From Haematobia irritans (taxonomy: Eukaryota > Arthropoda > Insecta > Diptera > Muscidae), in the NCBI RefSeq assembly GCF_050003625.1, contig NC_134398.1, forward strand, positions 18,426,997 to 18,490,996: 64,000 nt of DNA. Direction: 5' to 3'. The position numbers and the translations under genes are program-made. Below the pieces are notes generated by a model. It did no database searches and was not told the DNA's origin. It worked only from the letters and a program-made list of their open reading frames with translations. Every line of letters begins with the position of its first letter. The stretch's first letter is position 1. Shown here in pieces: positions 12,865-24,150 of the stretch.

Positions 12865-13144
12865 TAAAACCCAAATAAAACAGGGCCCTAACTATGAAGC
12901 GACGCTTCATGATGAATATGAGACCCATAAGATGCAACTGTAACATGAAAATTGACCCTATAACTAAATTTGGGCTAAAATTAATCCTTACTGATGGAAA
13001 AATATTAATATTAACTTTTAAATTTTAGGAAAAAAAATCAAAATTTACTCCCGCCCAAAGCTAGGTCAACAAAAATGTAGCTGAAGCATGAAAATCTACT
13101 CCAAATAGAAATTAGAACTAATTCGTTATTTTGATTTAAAAGAC
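12865..13144. other. non-coding DNA between MITE and element A2
   Basis: I see nothing further here. Confidence 0.4.
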
Positions 13145-13465
13145 AACAAGTATATATGGCCGTAAGTTCGGCCTGGCCGAATCTTATGTACCCTCCACGA
13201 AAGACTGTCATCCATAATCGAATTACTTGGGTTGTGGTATCTTAAAACTTCTTAACATTGTTTTTTAAATTGTGAGTTAGTCCATACGTGGTATATATTA
13301 GACCAAAAGGGTATGTATAGGTAAGTCTACAAATAATTACGAATCGATATGGACTTTTGCACGGTACGTAAGAGCCAGAATTGATATATGGGGGTCGCTT
13401 ATATGTGAACTTGATATGGACCAATTTTTCTTTGATTGGGGGTCGATTTATCTTAGGGCTATATA

Positions 13466-14745
13466 AAGGATGATACGGTCAAAATTTGGTCAATATAAAC
13501 TTGACGCATTTCTTTCAATTTTGCATTTAAAAAACCTGAACACCTTTGAAGGTGTGTGTGTAGAATGTTGCTCCTATTTTGAATTTGGAATTCACTCTTC
13601 AGTTGTCAAAATGCCGTCCAATCAAGAAGAGCAGCCTATCAAAATTTTGCTCGCGCATCGCGAAAATCCGAGCTACTCGCACGCAAAGCTGGCAAAATCG
13701 CTAAAAGTTGCCAAATCAACCGTTACAAATGTAATTAAAGTGTTTGGGGAACGTTTGTCGACAGCCAGGAAGTCTGGATCGGGGGGAAATCGAAAACCGG
13801 AAGCCGCTGAGACGACAAAGAGAGTTGCCGGTAGTTTCAAGCGAAACCCTAACCTCTCTCTCCGAGATGCCGCAAATAAGCTGGGTGTATCGTCTACAAC
13901 CGTGCATCGAGCCGGACTATCGACTTACAAGAAGGTAGTGGCTCCAAATCGCGATGATAAACAAAATACGACGGCCAAAGCGCGATCCCGGAGGCTGTAC
14001 ACGACGATGCTGACGAGGTTTGACTGCGTGGTAATGGACGACGAAACCTACGTCAAAGCCGACTACAAGCAGCTTCCGGGACAGGAGTTTTATACGGCAA
14101 AAGGAAGGGGAAAGGTAGCAGATATTTTCAAGCACATAAAACTGTCAAAGTTCGCAAAGAAATATCTGGTTTGGCAAGCCATCTGTACCTGAGGCTTGAA
14201 AAGCAGCATTTTCATAACTTCCGGGACTGTCAACCAAGAAATTTCTGTGAAAGAGTGTTTGAATAAACGTCTGCTGCCTTTCCTGAAGAAACACGGTTGT
14301 TCCGTTCTGTTTTGGCTGGATTTGGCATCTTGTCATTACGGTAAAAAGGCCATGGAGTGGTACGCCGCCAACAACATGCAGGTGGTTCCCAAGGACAAGA
14401 ACCCTCCCAACACGCCAGAGCTCCACCCAATTGAGAAATACTGGGCTATTGTTAAGCGGAACCTAAAGAAGACCAAAACAACTGCTAAGGACGAGCAGCA
14501 GTTCAAGGCAAACTGGCTTTCTGCGGCGAAGAAGGTGGACAAGGTGGCTGTACAAAATCTGATGGCAGGTGTTAAGCGTGAGGCCCGGCAATTCGGATTT
14601 GGAAAAGCGAAAGCCTAACTGAATATTTTTCCTGAATTTTATACTAATTGAACTTGAAAAAGAAATTTAATTTGATTTTTTAAATAAACGATTTCACCGA
14701 TTTACACGCGTTTTCCCTTGACCAAATTTTGACCGTATCACCCTT
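13466..14745 (+). mobile_element. Tc1/mariner DD37E transposon, copy 2 (nearly intact)
   Basis: A 1280-bp element with 28-bp terminal inverted repeats (13466-13493 and 14718-14745, one mismatch) and TA duplications (13464-13465, 14746-14747). It is inserted in mini-me element A2, which gives the relative age: A2 was there first. It differs from copy 1 by a few percent of bases, a 12-bp in-frame deletion and fewer stop codons. Confidence 0.95.
13611..14618 (+). pseudogene. DD37E Tc1-like transposase with a single nonsense codon
   Basis: The start ATG at 13611 matches that of copy 1, and the frame is 336 codons to TAA 14616-14618. The DNA-binding N-terminus, the first Asp (MDDETYV), the second Asp (WLDLASCHYG) and the Glu (HPIEKYW, 37 residues on) are all present. 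Two lesions are visible relative to copy 1: an in-frame deletion of four residues after VHRA (KKRA in copy 1), at the end of the second helix-turn-helix region, and TGA at 14190-14192 (codon 194) where copy 1 has TGT for Cys. Only one base separates this gene from an uninterrupted frame, so the family has probably been active recently in the lineage. Confidence 0.93.
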
Positions 14746-14794
14746 TATAACTATAGACCGATTTAGTTAGGCATGGTTGTTAACGGCCATATAG

Positions 14795-15533
14795 CAGGGA
14801 TGGAAAATGCAGTACTATAGTACTTTTTCCAATACTTTTTCACCCCGGTCAGTACCGTAGTACCCCCCTGAATGATTTCGTACCTTTTGTGTAGACATTT
14901 TTGAGTCGATATCAGATTTATGGTACAATAGCTTTGACAAAATGTTTTTATATTTTGAGAAAGTCTTTATCAACCTTATTTGCTAATATGGCAAAACAGA
15001 CAATTTCATGCGGGAAGAAAATCTCAATTTTGTAAAAACCATAGTCAAAAACAGGATTTTATTGAATTTCAAGAATGTTTTAGTCGAAAAAAGAATGCGA
15101 TTCTATATTATCGATTTTTTATTTCGGTAGAAAATTTTTTCAAAATTTTATTTCTATAGAAAGTTTTGTCAAAATTATATTTCAATTGAAAATGTTGTAA
15201 AAATTTTATTTCTATAGGAAATTTTTGCAAAATTTTATTTCTATGGAAAAATTTTTGCAAAATTTTATTTCTACACTAAATTTTTGCAAAATTTTATTTC
15301 TATAATTTTTTTTCAAAATTTTATTTCTAGAGAATATTTTGTCAAAATTGTATTTTTATAGATTTATTTTTCAATTTTTTTTTTTTATAGAAAATATTGT
15401 CGAAAATTTTATTTTCTTTAAAATTCAGTCTAAAGAGCTCTAGAAATATTTGTTGAAATTTAGTAAAAAGTACCTTTTCGCTCAAAAAAATACCTTTTTT
15501 GTACTTTCTTAAAAATTGTATTTTCCATGCCTG
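14795..15533. mobile_element. hAT-type non-autonomous element carrying a 29-bp array
   Basis: Ends read CAGGGATGGAAAAT at the left and, in reverse complement, CAGGCATGGAAAAT at the right. It is flanked by a perfect 8-bp duplication CCATATAG (14787-14794 and 15534-15541), as expected of hAT transposition. The 739-bp body has no transposase. Both subterminal regions repeat GTAC-containing phrases (AGTACTATAGTAC on the left, GTACTTTC on the right). It is inserted in mini-me element A2. Confidence 0.9.
15115..15425 (+). repeat. 29-bp AT-rich array inside the hAT element
   Basis: About ten degenerate units of the GTCAAAA-orientation repeat with TTTTATTTCTATAGAAAA, lying entirely within the hAT element at 14795-15533. 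Confidence 0.85.
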
Positions 15534-16394
15534 CCATATAGTAGCACAATGTACCAAATTTCAACTGACTCGGATGAAATTTGCTCCTCCAAGCGGCTCC
15601 AAAACCAAATCTCGGGATCGGTTTATATAGGGGTATATATGATTATGGACTGATATGAACCACTTTTGGCATGGTTGTTAAATATCATATACTACCACCA
15701 CGTACCAAATTTCAACCAGATCGGATGAATTTTTTTCTCCGAAAGGCACCGGGGGTCAAATCTGGGGATCGGTTTATATGGGGGCTATATATAATTATGG
15801 ACTGATATGAACCAATTCCTGCATGGTTGTTGGATACCATATACTAACATCACGTACCAAATTTCAAACGAATCGGATGAATTTTTCTCTTCCAAGGGAC
15901 TCCGGAGGTCAAATCTGGGGATCGGTTTATATGGGGGATCGATTTCGACCAATTTTTGAATTGGTGTTTGAGGCCATATATTAACACCACGTACCAAATT
16001 TCAACTGAATCAGATGAATTTTGGTCTTCCAAGAGGATCCGGTGGTCAAATCTGGCGATCGGTTTATATGGGGGCTATATATAATTATTGACCGATGTGG
16101 ATTAATTATTGCATGGTCATTAGAGACCATATACTTACACCATGTACCAAATTTCCGCCGGATCGAATGAAATTTGCTTCTCTTAGAGGCTCCGCAAGCC
16201 AAATCGGGGGATCGGTTTATATGGGTGCTATATATAATTATGGACCGATGTGGACTAATTTTTGCATGGTCATTAGAGACCATATACTTACACCATGTAC
16301 CAAAATTCAGCCGGATCGGATGAAATTTGCTTCTCTTAGAGGCTCCGCTAGCCACATCGGGGAATCGGTTTATATAGGGGCTATATATAATTAT

Positions 16395-16545
16395 GGGGGC
16401 TATATATTTTTAATTGATTATTGTTTACTTGTTGCACAATCATGTATTTTTTCTTTTTATTTTTTTAGTGCAGTCATTTATAAGATTTTATGTCTTGTTG
16501 TACTAAAATGACACAAATAAATAAATAAATAAAAAAAAATAAAAT
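16395..16545 (+). mobile_element. 5'-truncated LINE-like 3' tail
   Basis: This ~150-bp insertion interrupts a mini-me repeat unit and ends in ATGACACAAATAAATAAATA followed by poly-A, the form of a non-LTR retrotransposon tail. No coding part survives. The surrounding TAATTATGG phrase appears on both sides, but a target duplication cannot be separated from the host repeat. Confidence 0.55.
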
Positions 16546-16925
16546 AATTATGGACCGATGTGGACCAATTTTTGCATGGTTGTTAGAGACCATATACTTA
16601 CACCATGTACCAAATATCAACCGGACCGGATGAAATTTGCTTCTCTTAGAGGCTCCGCAAGCCAAATTTGGGAGTCCGTTTATATGGGGGCTATACGTAA
16701 AAGTGGACCGATATGGTCCATTTGCAATACCATCCGCCCTACATCAATAACAACTACTTGTGCCAAGTTTCAAGTCGATAGCTTGTTCCGTTCGGAATTT
16801 AGCGTGATTTCAACAGACGGACGGACGGACATGCTCAGATCGACTCAGAATTTGACTTTGGAGTCACGCTAATCCACTGTGGACTCTGCCTATAGAACAA
16901 ATGTCTATTCTCTTTCGAAGATTCT

Positions 16926-17864
16926 CATTTTTACCATATCTACATCGCGTTAGCTCGACCAAGAGCCGTCCACCTTTATAGTTTTCCAGTTTGCGTTACC
17001 TAACTTTGGATCTATCTCTAGGAGGAAGTTTCAAACGATTTTTTGTTTTAATGCCTCGGGGCTTCATTTCATTGAGTCTCTGATATCCTTGCCATACCGA
17101 TTTACTCAAAATTTGCATAGGAAATTCCTGAAGTGAAAGGTTGCTACCCTATTGTAGGATATCTTGAAAGATGGGAGATGATTTCACTTTTATCCAAATT
17201 TTCTAACGCAACGATCCCTCATAAGGCAATCGAAATATAAATCAATCGCTTCACATAAAGTGTTAAAATAATTACTGCATCATAAAAAGTTTATAAGCCT
17301 CCATGGTATTTGTCTACAAAAACGTAGGCAATATTTCAACATGTGTTCCTTAAAAACTCTTCGCAATCTTCGCGAATAGAAACAGCTTTACCAAAGTCTC
17401 ATTGAGTTCAAAGACTTCTGCAAACAATTTTTTAACGGCCAAAAATAAAAACAACGATATTTGATTACTGCAAAAGTCTTTAAGACACCCTCATAAAAAT
17501 TGGAAAAATAAAAAACGACTACAAAACGACTTTAATCCCTTCTAAATACTTAGGCGGCATACACTCCTAGCAGCAAAGACAAGCCATTAAAATTGAGATT
17601 TAATTACGACATTCAATCTGGCCAATAGAAGCAAATTGCTAAAGAAATTTTATGGAAGTTCAGTGACTTATTTCTTGAGAAAACACCAGCAGCAGATTAA
17701 AGTGTTAAAAAAATTCTAATGTAATGGGGATAATGTTAGTAATGGCGCGTGATGATGCTGGCTGTGAGTGTGGCGAAGCACAGTGGTTCACGAGATGATA
17801 ATTAAGTTGACCTTCATTTGATTGGAAATGTTCAAACCTTATGACACAATTGAAGATGTTTTAT
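16926..17864. other. unique non-coding DNA
   Basis: There are no ORFs, repeats or RNA motifs I can support. It is less AT-extreme than the arrays. Confidence 0.4.
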
Positions 17865-17881
17865 AGACTCCTCCAAGAAAC

Positions 17882-18223
17882 CACCGTGATGCAATGGTTA
17901 GCATGCCCGCCTTGCATACACAAGGTAGTGGGTACGATTCCTGCTTCGACCGAACACCAAAAACTTTTTCAGTGGTGGATTATCCCACCTCAGTAATGCT
18001 GGTGACATTTCTGAGGATTTCAAAGCTTCTCGAAGTGGCTTCATTGCAATGTGGAATGCCGTTCGGACTCGGCTTTAAAAAGGAGGTCCCTTGTCATTGA
18101 GCTTAACATCGGGCAGCACTCAGTGATAAGAGAGAAGTTCACCAATGTGGTATCACAATGGACTGAATAGTCTAAGTGGGCCTGATACATCGGGCTGCCA
18201 CCTAACCCAACCTAACCTAACCA
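17882..18223 (+). mobile_element. tRNA-derived SINE, full length, with target-site duplication
   Basis: The 5' head resembles a tRNA, with an A-box-like TGGTTAGCATGC (17895-17906) and a B-box GGTACGATTCC (17931-17941), the internal promoter of RNA polymerase III. The body ends in CCTAACCCAACCTAACC rather than poly-A. Near-perfect target duplications flank it: AGACTCCTCCAAGAAAC (17865-17881) and AGACTCCTCAAGAAAC (18224-18239), differing by one base. A second copy lies on the minus strand at 63571-63900. The short ORF across this stretch is not a gene. Confidence 0.92.
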
Positions 18224-18459
18224 AGACTCCTCAAGAAACATACATGGTTGATTAAGTTAGGTGGCTATGTCTTGTTAACTAATAATTTGGAATAAGCAAT
18301 GCTTAATGAAAGAAGTTCGTCATCTGTATTGAACTTCAACTACATCCGTATGATCTTGGCAATTCTCCACTATCCAACAAGAGTCAAAATCAAAAGTGTT
18401 TGAGACTTGGGATACTGATGAATCTTTCTGAGTGTAGCGAGGTGACCGAGATCTTCGGA

Positions 18460-21400
18460 TTTATGATTCCACCACTGACATATTCGGTCCTATAGATCGA
18501 CACTCTAAAACCTAAGGCCTAACTATAATATATTGGACCCACTGTGTCATCGAAAGTACAGTTCTCCACCAAAGGCCCTAGGGTCTATGGTTCAACACTG
18601 AATTCTTCGACCTTATACACAGATAAACCTCCTGACATACAGTTCCACAACTGACACTTTCAGATCGATATTTTCACCATTGAAATCTCCGGTCCTGCAC
18701 CGTCCCACCAATGAAAGCTATAGGGCCCATAATTCCCTCATAGAGATCTCCGGACCAATAGTTTCCCCATCAAAACATTCAGGCCTCCATTTTCATAACT
18801 ACTAGCTCCGGGTCTACAGTGTCATCACTGAGTTTTGGGACTGAGAACTTTGCACCTACAAATTATCCCCAGAGATCTTCGGTAATACAGTTCCACCACC
18901 AAAACATTACCCTATTGAAGTTTTCGGGTCTACAATGCATTCATTGAGACCTTCGGGCCTACACTTCCGCAAATGAGACCTCCAGACTTACAGTTTTCCT
19001 TCTATGACCTTCGGATCGCCAATTTGCTCATAGAACTTCGGACCCATACTTTATGTTATCCCTGAGATCTTTAGGCCTACAATTCCTCAAGGAGACCTTT
19101 CGACAGGTCTCAGTAGGGGAGCCAACGCCCGCCCTTCTGAGCCCTTTCGAACTACCGTTCCACAGATCAGACCTTTGCGCCTACATTTCCACTAGCGCTG
19201 GGCCTAGAGATTCATTGTCCCACTGAGACTTCCGAGTCCCCAGTTTCACCGTTGCAATCACCCGGAACTACAAATGACTCGCTAAGACATTCGGGCCCAC
19301 AGTTCCACCACTGAGAATTGCGTATCTACAATTCCATTAATGAGACCTATGGGACCACGGTTTCACAACAGAGACTTTCGAGCAGACAGTTCCACAACCC
19401 CGAGACATTCCTAACTACAGTTCCATCACTGATACGTCGACTTTCAGTTCCACCACTGAGACCTTCGACCGTTTATTCCTGAGACCTTCAGTTCCAACAC
19501 ATAAACTTTCCACCGCTGGATACTTTGGGATCTACAATTCTCTCATTGAGAGCAGAAGACCTACAGTTCCACTGTTGGGACTTTCGGGCATACAGTTCCA
19601 ATATACAAAGACTTTCCGCGATACAATTTCACAACTGAGAATTCCGCGTCTTCAGTTCCACCACTAAGACCTCTATACATAAGGTTTCATCACTCCTCCT
19701 CTGGGTATACAATTCGATCACTGAGACCTTCGGGTGTTAGTGGACTATGGTTCCACTACCGAGATTTTCAACTATTGAAATGTTCGCGCCAACCAACGCC
19801 CGCCCTACTGAGACCTTTCGAACTACCGTTCCACAGATCAGACCTTTGTGCCTACATTTCCACTACCTCTGGGCATAGAGATTCATTGTACCACTGAGAC
19901 TTCCGAGTCACCAGTTTCACCGTTGCAATCGCCCGAAACTACAAATGTCTCGCTGAAATATTCGGGCCTACATTTCCACCACTGAGAATTGCGCATCTAC
20001 AATTCCCTTAATGAAACCTTCGGGACTACGGTTTCACATCAGAGACTTTTGAGCAATCAGTTCCACGACCCCAAGACATTCCTAACTACAGTTTCATCAA
20101 TGATACGTCGACTTACAGTTCCGCCACTGAGACCTTCGACCGTTTATTCCTGAGACCTTCAGTTCCAACACTTAAACATTCCACCATTGAACATTTTAGG
20201 ATCTACAATTCTCTCATTGTGAGCAGAAGACAAACAGTTCCACTGTTGGGACTTTCGGGCATACAGTTCCAAGATACAAAGACTTTCCGAGATACAATTT
20301 CACAACTGAGAATTCCGCGTCTTCAGTTCCACCACTAAGACCTCTATACATAAGGTTTCATCACTCCTCCTCTGGGTATACAATTCGATCACTGAGACCT
20401 TCGGGTGTTAGTGGACTATGGTTCCACTACCGAGATTTTCAGCAATTGAAATGTTCGCGCCTACCAACGCCCGCCTTACTGAGACCTTTTGAACTACACT
20501 TCCACAGATCAGACCTTTGCGCCTACATTTCCACTACCTCTGAGCCTAGAGATTCATTGTACCACTGAGACTTCCGAGACACCAGTTTCACCGTTGCAAT
20601 CTCCCGAAACTACAAATGTCTCGCTGAGACATTCGGGCCTACAGTTCCACCACTGCGAATTGCATATCTACAATTCCCTTAATGAGACCTTCGGGACTAC
20701 GGTTTCACAACAGAGCCTTTCGAGCAATCAGTTAAACGACCCCAAGACATTCCTAACTACAGTTCCATCACTGATACGTCCACTTTCAGTTCCACCACTG
20801 AGACCTTCGACCGTTTATTCCTGACACCTTCAGTTCCAACACTTAAAAATTCCACCATTGAAAATTTTAGGGTCTACAATTCTCTCATTGTGAGCAGAAG
20901 ACCAACAGTTCCACTGTTGGGACTTTCGGACATACAGTTCCAAGATACAAAGACTTTCCGAGATACAATTTCACAACTGAGAATTCCGCGTCTTCAGTTC
21001 CACCACTAAGACCTCTATACATAAGGTTTCATCACTCCTCCTCTGGGTATACAATTCGATCACTGAGACCTTCGGGTGTTAGTGGACTATGGTTCCACTA
21101 CCGAGATTTTCAACAATTGAAATATTCGCGCCTACCAACGTCCGCCCTACTGGGACCTTTTGAACTACCGTTCCACAGATCAGACCTTTGCGCCTACATT
21201 TCAATTACCTCAGGGCCTAGAGATTCATTGTACCACTGAAACTCCCGAAACTACAAATGTCTCGCTGAGACATTCGGGTCTAAAGTTCCACCACTGAGAA
21301 TTGCGTATCTACAATTCCCTTAATGAGACCTTCGGGACTACGGTTTCACAACAGAGCCTTTCGAGCAATCAGTTCCACGACCCCAAGACATTTCTAACTA

Positions 21401-23250
21401 CAGTTCCATCACTGATATGTCGACTTTCCGTTCCACAACTGAGACCTTCAGTTCCAACACATTCCGCAGTTGAACATTTTGGGATCTACTAGTATCTCAT
21501 TGAAACCAGAAGACCTACGGTTCCACTATTGGGACTTTCGCGCATACAGTTCCAAGATACAAAGACTTTCCGAGATACAATTTCACAATTGAGAATTCCG
21601 CATCTTCAGTGCCACCAATAAGATCTCTAGACATACTGTTTCATCACACCTCTTCTGGGTATACAATTCGATCACTGAGACCTTCGGGTGGTAGTGGACT
21701 ACGGTTCCACTACCGAGATTTTCAACTATTGAAATGTTCGGGCCCATCAATGAAACTTCCGGACCTACAGTTTCACCACTGAGACATTCGGCCTACAGTT
21801 CAACCATTGAGAATCCGAACCTACAGATTCCCCTCTAAGACCTCCATGCCTTTCACCCTTTCACCACTGAAACCGATGATTTATCTCTGGACCTACGGTC
21901 GCATCACTGAGATATACGGGAATACAGTTCCAAAACGTAAATGCCTTCGGAACTACAGTTCCATTAATGAGAATTGCGGATCTACAATCCCCTCATTTAG
22001 ACTTTCGGTACTACGGTTTCACAATTGATACTTTCGAGCAGACAATTCCACGACACAGAGACATTCTAACTACAGTTGCCCAACTTAGACTTCGACTTAC
22101 AGTTCCACCACTGATACCTTCCACCGTTTATTCTTGAGACCTTCAGTTCCACCACTTACACTTTCCATTGTTGAACATTTTGGAGTCTTCAAATCCCTCA
22201 TTGAGACCTGGAGACCTATAGTTCCACTATTGAGACTTTGGGACATACAGTCCCAAGATACAAAAACTTTCCGAGCTACAATTTCACAATTGAGAATTCC
22301 GCGTCTTCAGTTCAAGACTTCTGGACATCGCTCCCCTCGGGGTATACAATTCGACCACTGTGACCTTCCGACCGAGAGTATATCTCTGACATCTCTGGGC
22401 CTATGATTCCAATACCGAGATTTTCAAACTACTGAAATGTTCGGGCCTACCACTGAGACTTTCAGACTTACAGTTTCACCACTGAGACATTCGGCCTTCA
22501 GTCCCACCACTGAGACCCCGAACCTACAGATTTCCCAATGAGACCGCCATGCCTAACCTTTCACCACTGAAACTTGGGCTCTACAGTTGCATCACTGAGA
22601 TCTTTCCGAGCTACAATTTCTCAACGTCTCGGGGTATACAATTCGACCACTGAGACCTTCCCACCGAGAGTATATCTGACATCTCTGGGCTTATGGTTCC
22701 AATACTGAGATTTTCAAACTATTGAAATGTTTGGACCTACCACTGAGACATTCGGCCTTCAGTCCCACCACTGAGACCCCGAACCTACAGATTTCCCAAT
22801 GAGACCTCCATGCCTAACCTTTCACCACTGAAACTTGGGATCTACAGTTCCATCACTGCGATCTTCGGACCGATTTTTTCATCTCTGAGATCTCTGGGCA
22901 TACGGTCCCACCACAACGCAAATGCCTTCGGAAATACAGTTCCACCACTGAGACACTTTTACTGCGGAGATTTACCAAACTATAGTCTCACTTAGACATT
23001 CGTAATACCACGGGTTCCTACAGTCTACAGTTCCATCACTGAAACCTTTGGGCTCACATGTCCTCAACTGAAACCTATAATTTATCTCTGATATATCTGG
23101 ACCTACCATCCCATCACTGAGACTTTAGGGAATACAGTTCCACGACGCAAATGCCTTCGGAACTACAGTTCCACCACGGGGAATTGCGGATCTACAATTC
23201 CCTCATTGAGACCTTTGGTTTCCAGTTCCCCAACTGAGAACTTCGAGCCC
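18460..23250 (+). repeat. degenerate 28-33-bp minisatellite, 4.8 kb
   Basis: This is a long run of divergent units close to CCACTGAGACCTTCGGGCCT followed by ACAGTTCCA. Composition is far less AT-rich than the other arrays. No promoter, splice pattern or conserved frame is present, and the ORFs in it (20489-20824, 21301-21492, 21807-22028, 22134-22406) come from the repeat. A second, shorter duplication of about 285 bp is seen between about 22450-22560 and 22735-22830. Confidence 0.92.
19122..21735 (+). repeat. 671-bp higher-order repeat, four copies
   Basis: The phrase CCAACGCCCGCC (one variant CCAACGTCCGCC) recurs at 19122, 19793, 20464 and 21136, giving periods of 671, 671 and 672 bp. Within each unit the order of divergent ~29-bp subunits is conserved. 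The fourth copy is shortened to about 600 bp and more diverged. This is the signature of unequal exchange acting on multi-unit blocks. Confidence 0.9.
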
Positions 23251-24086
23251 ACGGTTCACCTGCTGATCAGTCTGGATCGAAAGCTTCCTCGTAAATTAAC
23301 TGGTAAAGTGGTCACCATTAAATCTAAATCCGACCCAAAAATATTGCTGAACTCGAAACCATTACAAAACCCGAATCTATTTCCGAATGAGCCCGAGATA
23401 ACTTGAACTCTTCTAGCAAATCCGAAGTTGTGTCGAGACAAGTTGTACAAAGCCATCTAAAATACCATTCGGTGTTGCCAAGTGTCTCGAGTTAATTAGA
23501 GTATCTGTCGAAAATTAACTCGCCACTTTTCCAAACTGTGTGAGTGGTATTTTTATAGGCGCATTACTTATCGGATCACCCTCGCAAGAGTACATGTAAC
23601 AACATATAGCTTCAAAAATATCATTAAAATGATTTAGAAGTCTCTCGTTTCCATTGTTCTACAATTACCACATATTAAAATCTTCACCTCACCACTGTCT
23701 TTAGAGAAATGTTGAAATTTGAGTGATGTTATTGCCATCGATAATGTTCCCAAAGATGAGGAATGTCATTATAATGACCCAGTTTTTTTTTTCAATTTTC
23801 ATTGTGACGACGCCGAAGCAGATAGTCGTTCTCTAGCAATGAGAAATGATTGCAAAAGAAATCATTTGGCAATATCATTAAATCTTCTTAGTTTATGATG
23901 AGTGCCATAAATTTTAACGATACGAAATAGATTAAAAATCGTTTAATCTAGATTTGGAGAGTCGTGAAGATGTTTGTTAAAATAAAAATACAAAATTTCG
24001 GAGAACCAGCAGAAATTTCTAACATAGGAGTATGTTAAAAAAAAATTCTCAGAAAAAGAAATTGTTTGCAAAAGTTTCAACTTTTC
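23251..24086. other. unique DNA upstream of the host gene
   Basis: This is intergenic and AT-rich toward the gene, with no ORF that I trust. It may hold control elements of the gene at 24151, but none can be named from sequence alone. Confidence 0.5.
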
Positions 24087-24093
24087 TATATAA
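24087..24093 (+). promoter_or_regulatory. TATA box of the host gene
   Basis: TATATAA lies 64 bp upstream of the start codon. Transcription would begin about 30 bp downstream, near the Inr-like ATTAGTT at 24119-24125, giving a 5' leader of about 30 nt. Confidence 0.65.
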
Positions 24094-24150
24094 CCTAGAA
24101 GTTTGGATTCTAAAGAGTATTAGTTGCTTAAAAGTTCAGGAATCAACAAC

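Larger units (their letters stand above)
13145..16925 (+). mobile_element. mini-me/DINE-like element A2, host to three nested insertions
   Basis: It starts with ACAAGTATATATGGCCGTAA and the hairpin TTCGGCCTGGCCGAA (13167-13181). It continues through ~150-bp tandem units with the phrase TATGGGGGCTATATATAATT, and finishes with the proto-microsatellite ACAGACGGACGGACGGACA followed by GATCGACTCAGAATTTGAC (16812-16860). The (GTCY)n tract beside a conserved GACTCAGAATTT core is the mini-me hallmark. Removing the DD37E element (13466-14745), the hAT element (14795-15533) and the LINE tail (16395-16545) restores continuous repeat units. The right boundary is approximate. Confidence 0.75.

Noticed and set aside
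20489..20824. 111-codon Ser/Thr-rich ORF
   Set aside because: It lies in the minisatellite with 671-bp periodicity; similar frames recur at each period and are broken differently.
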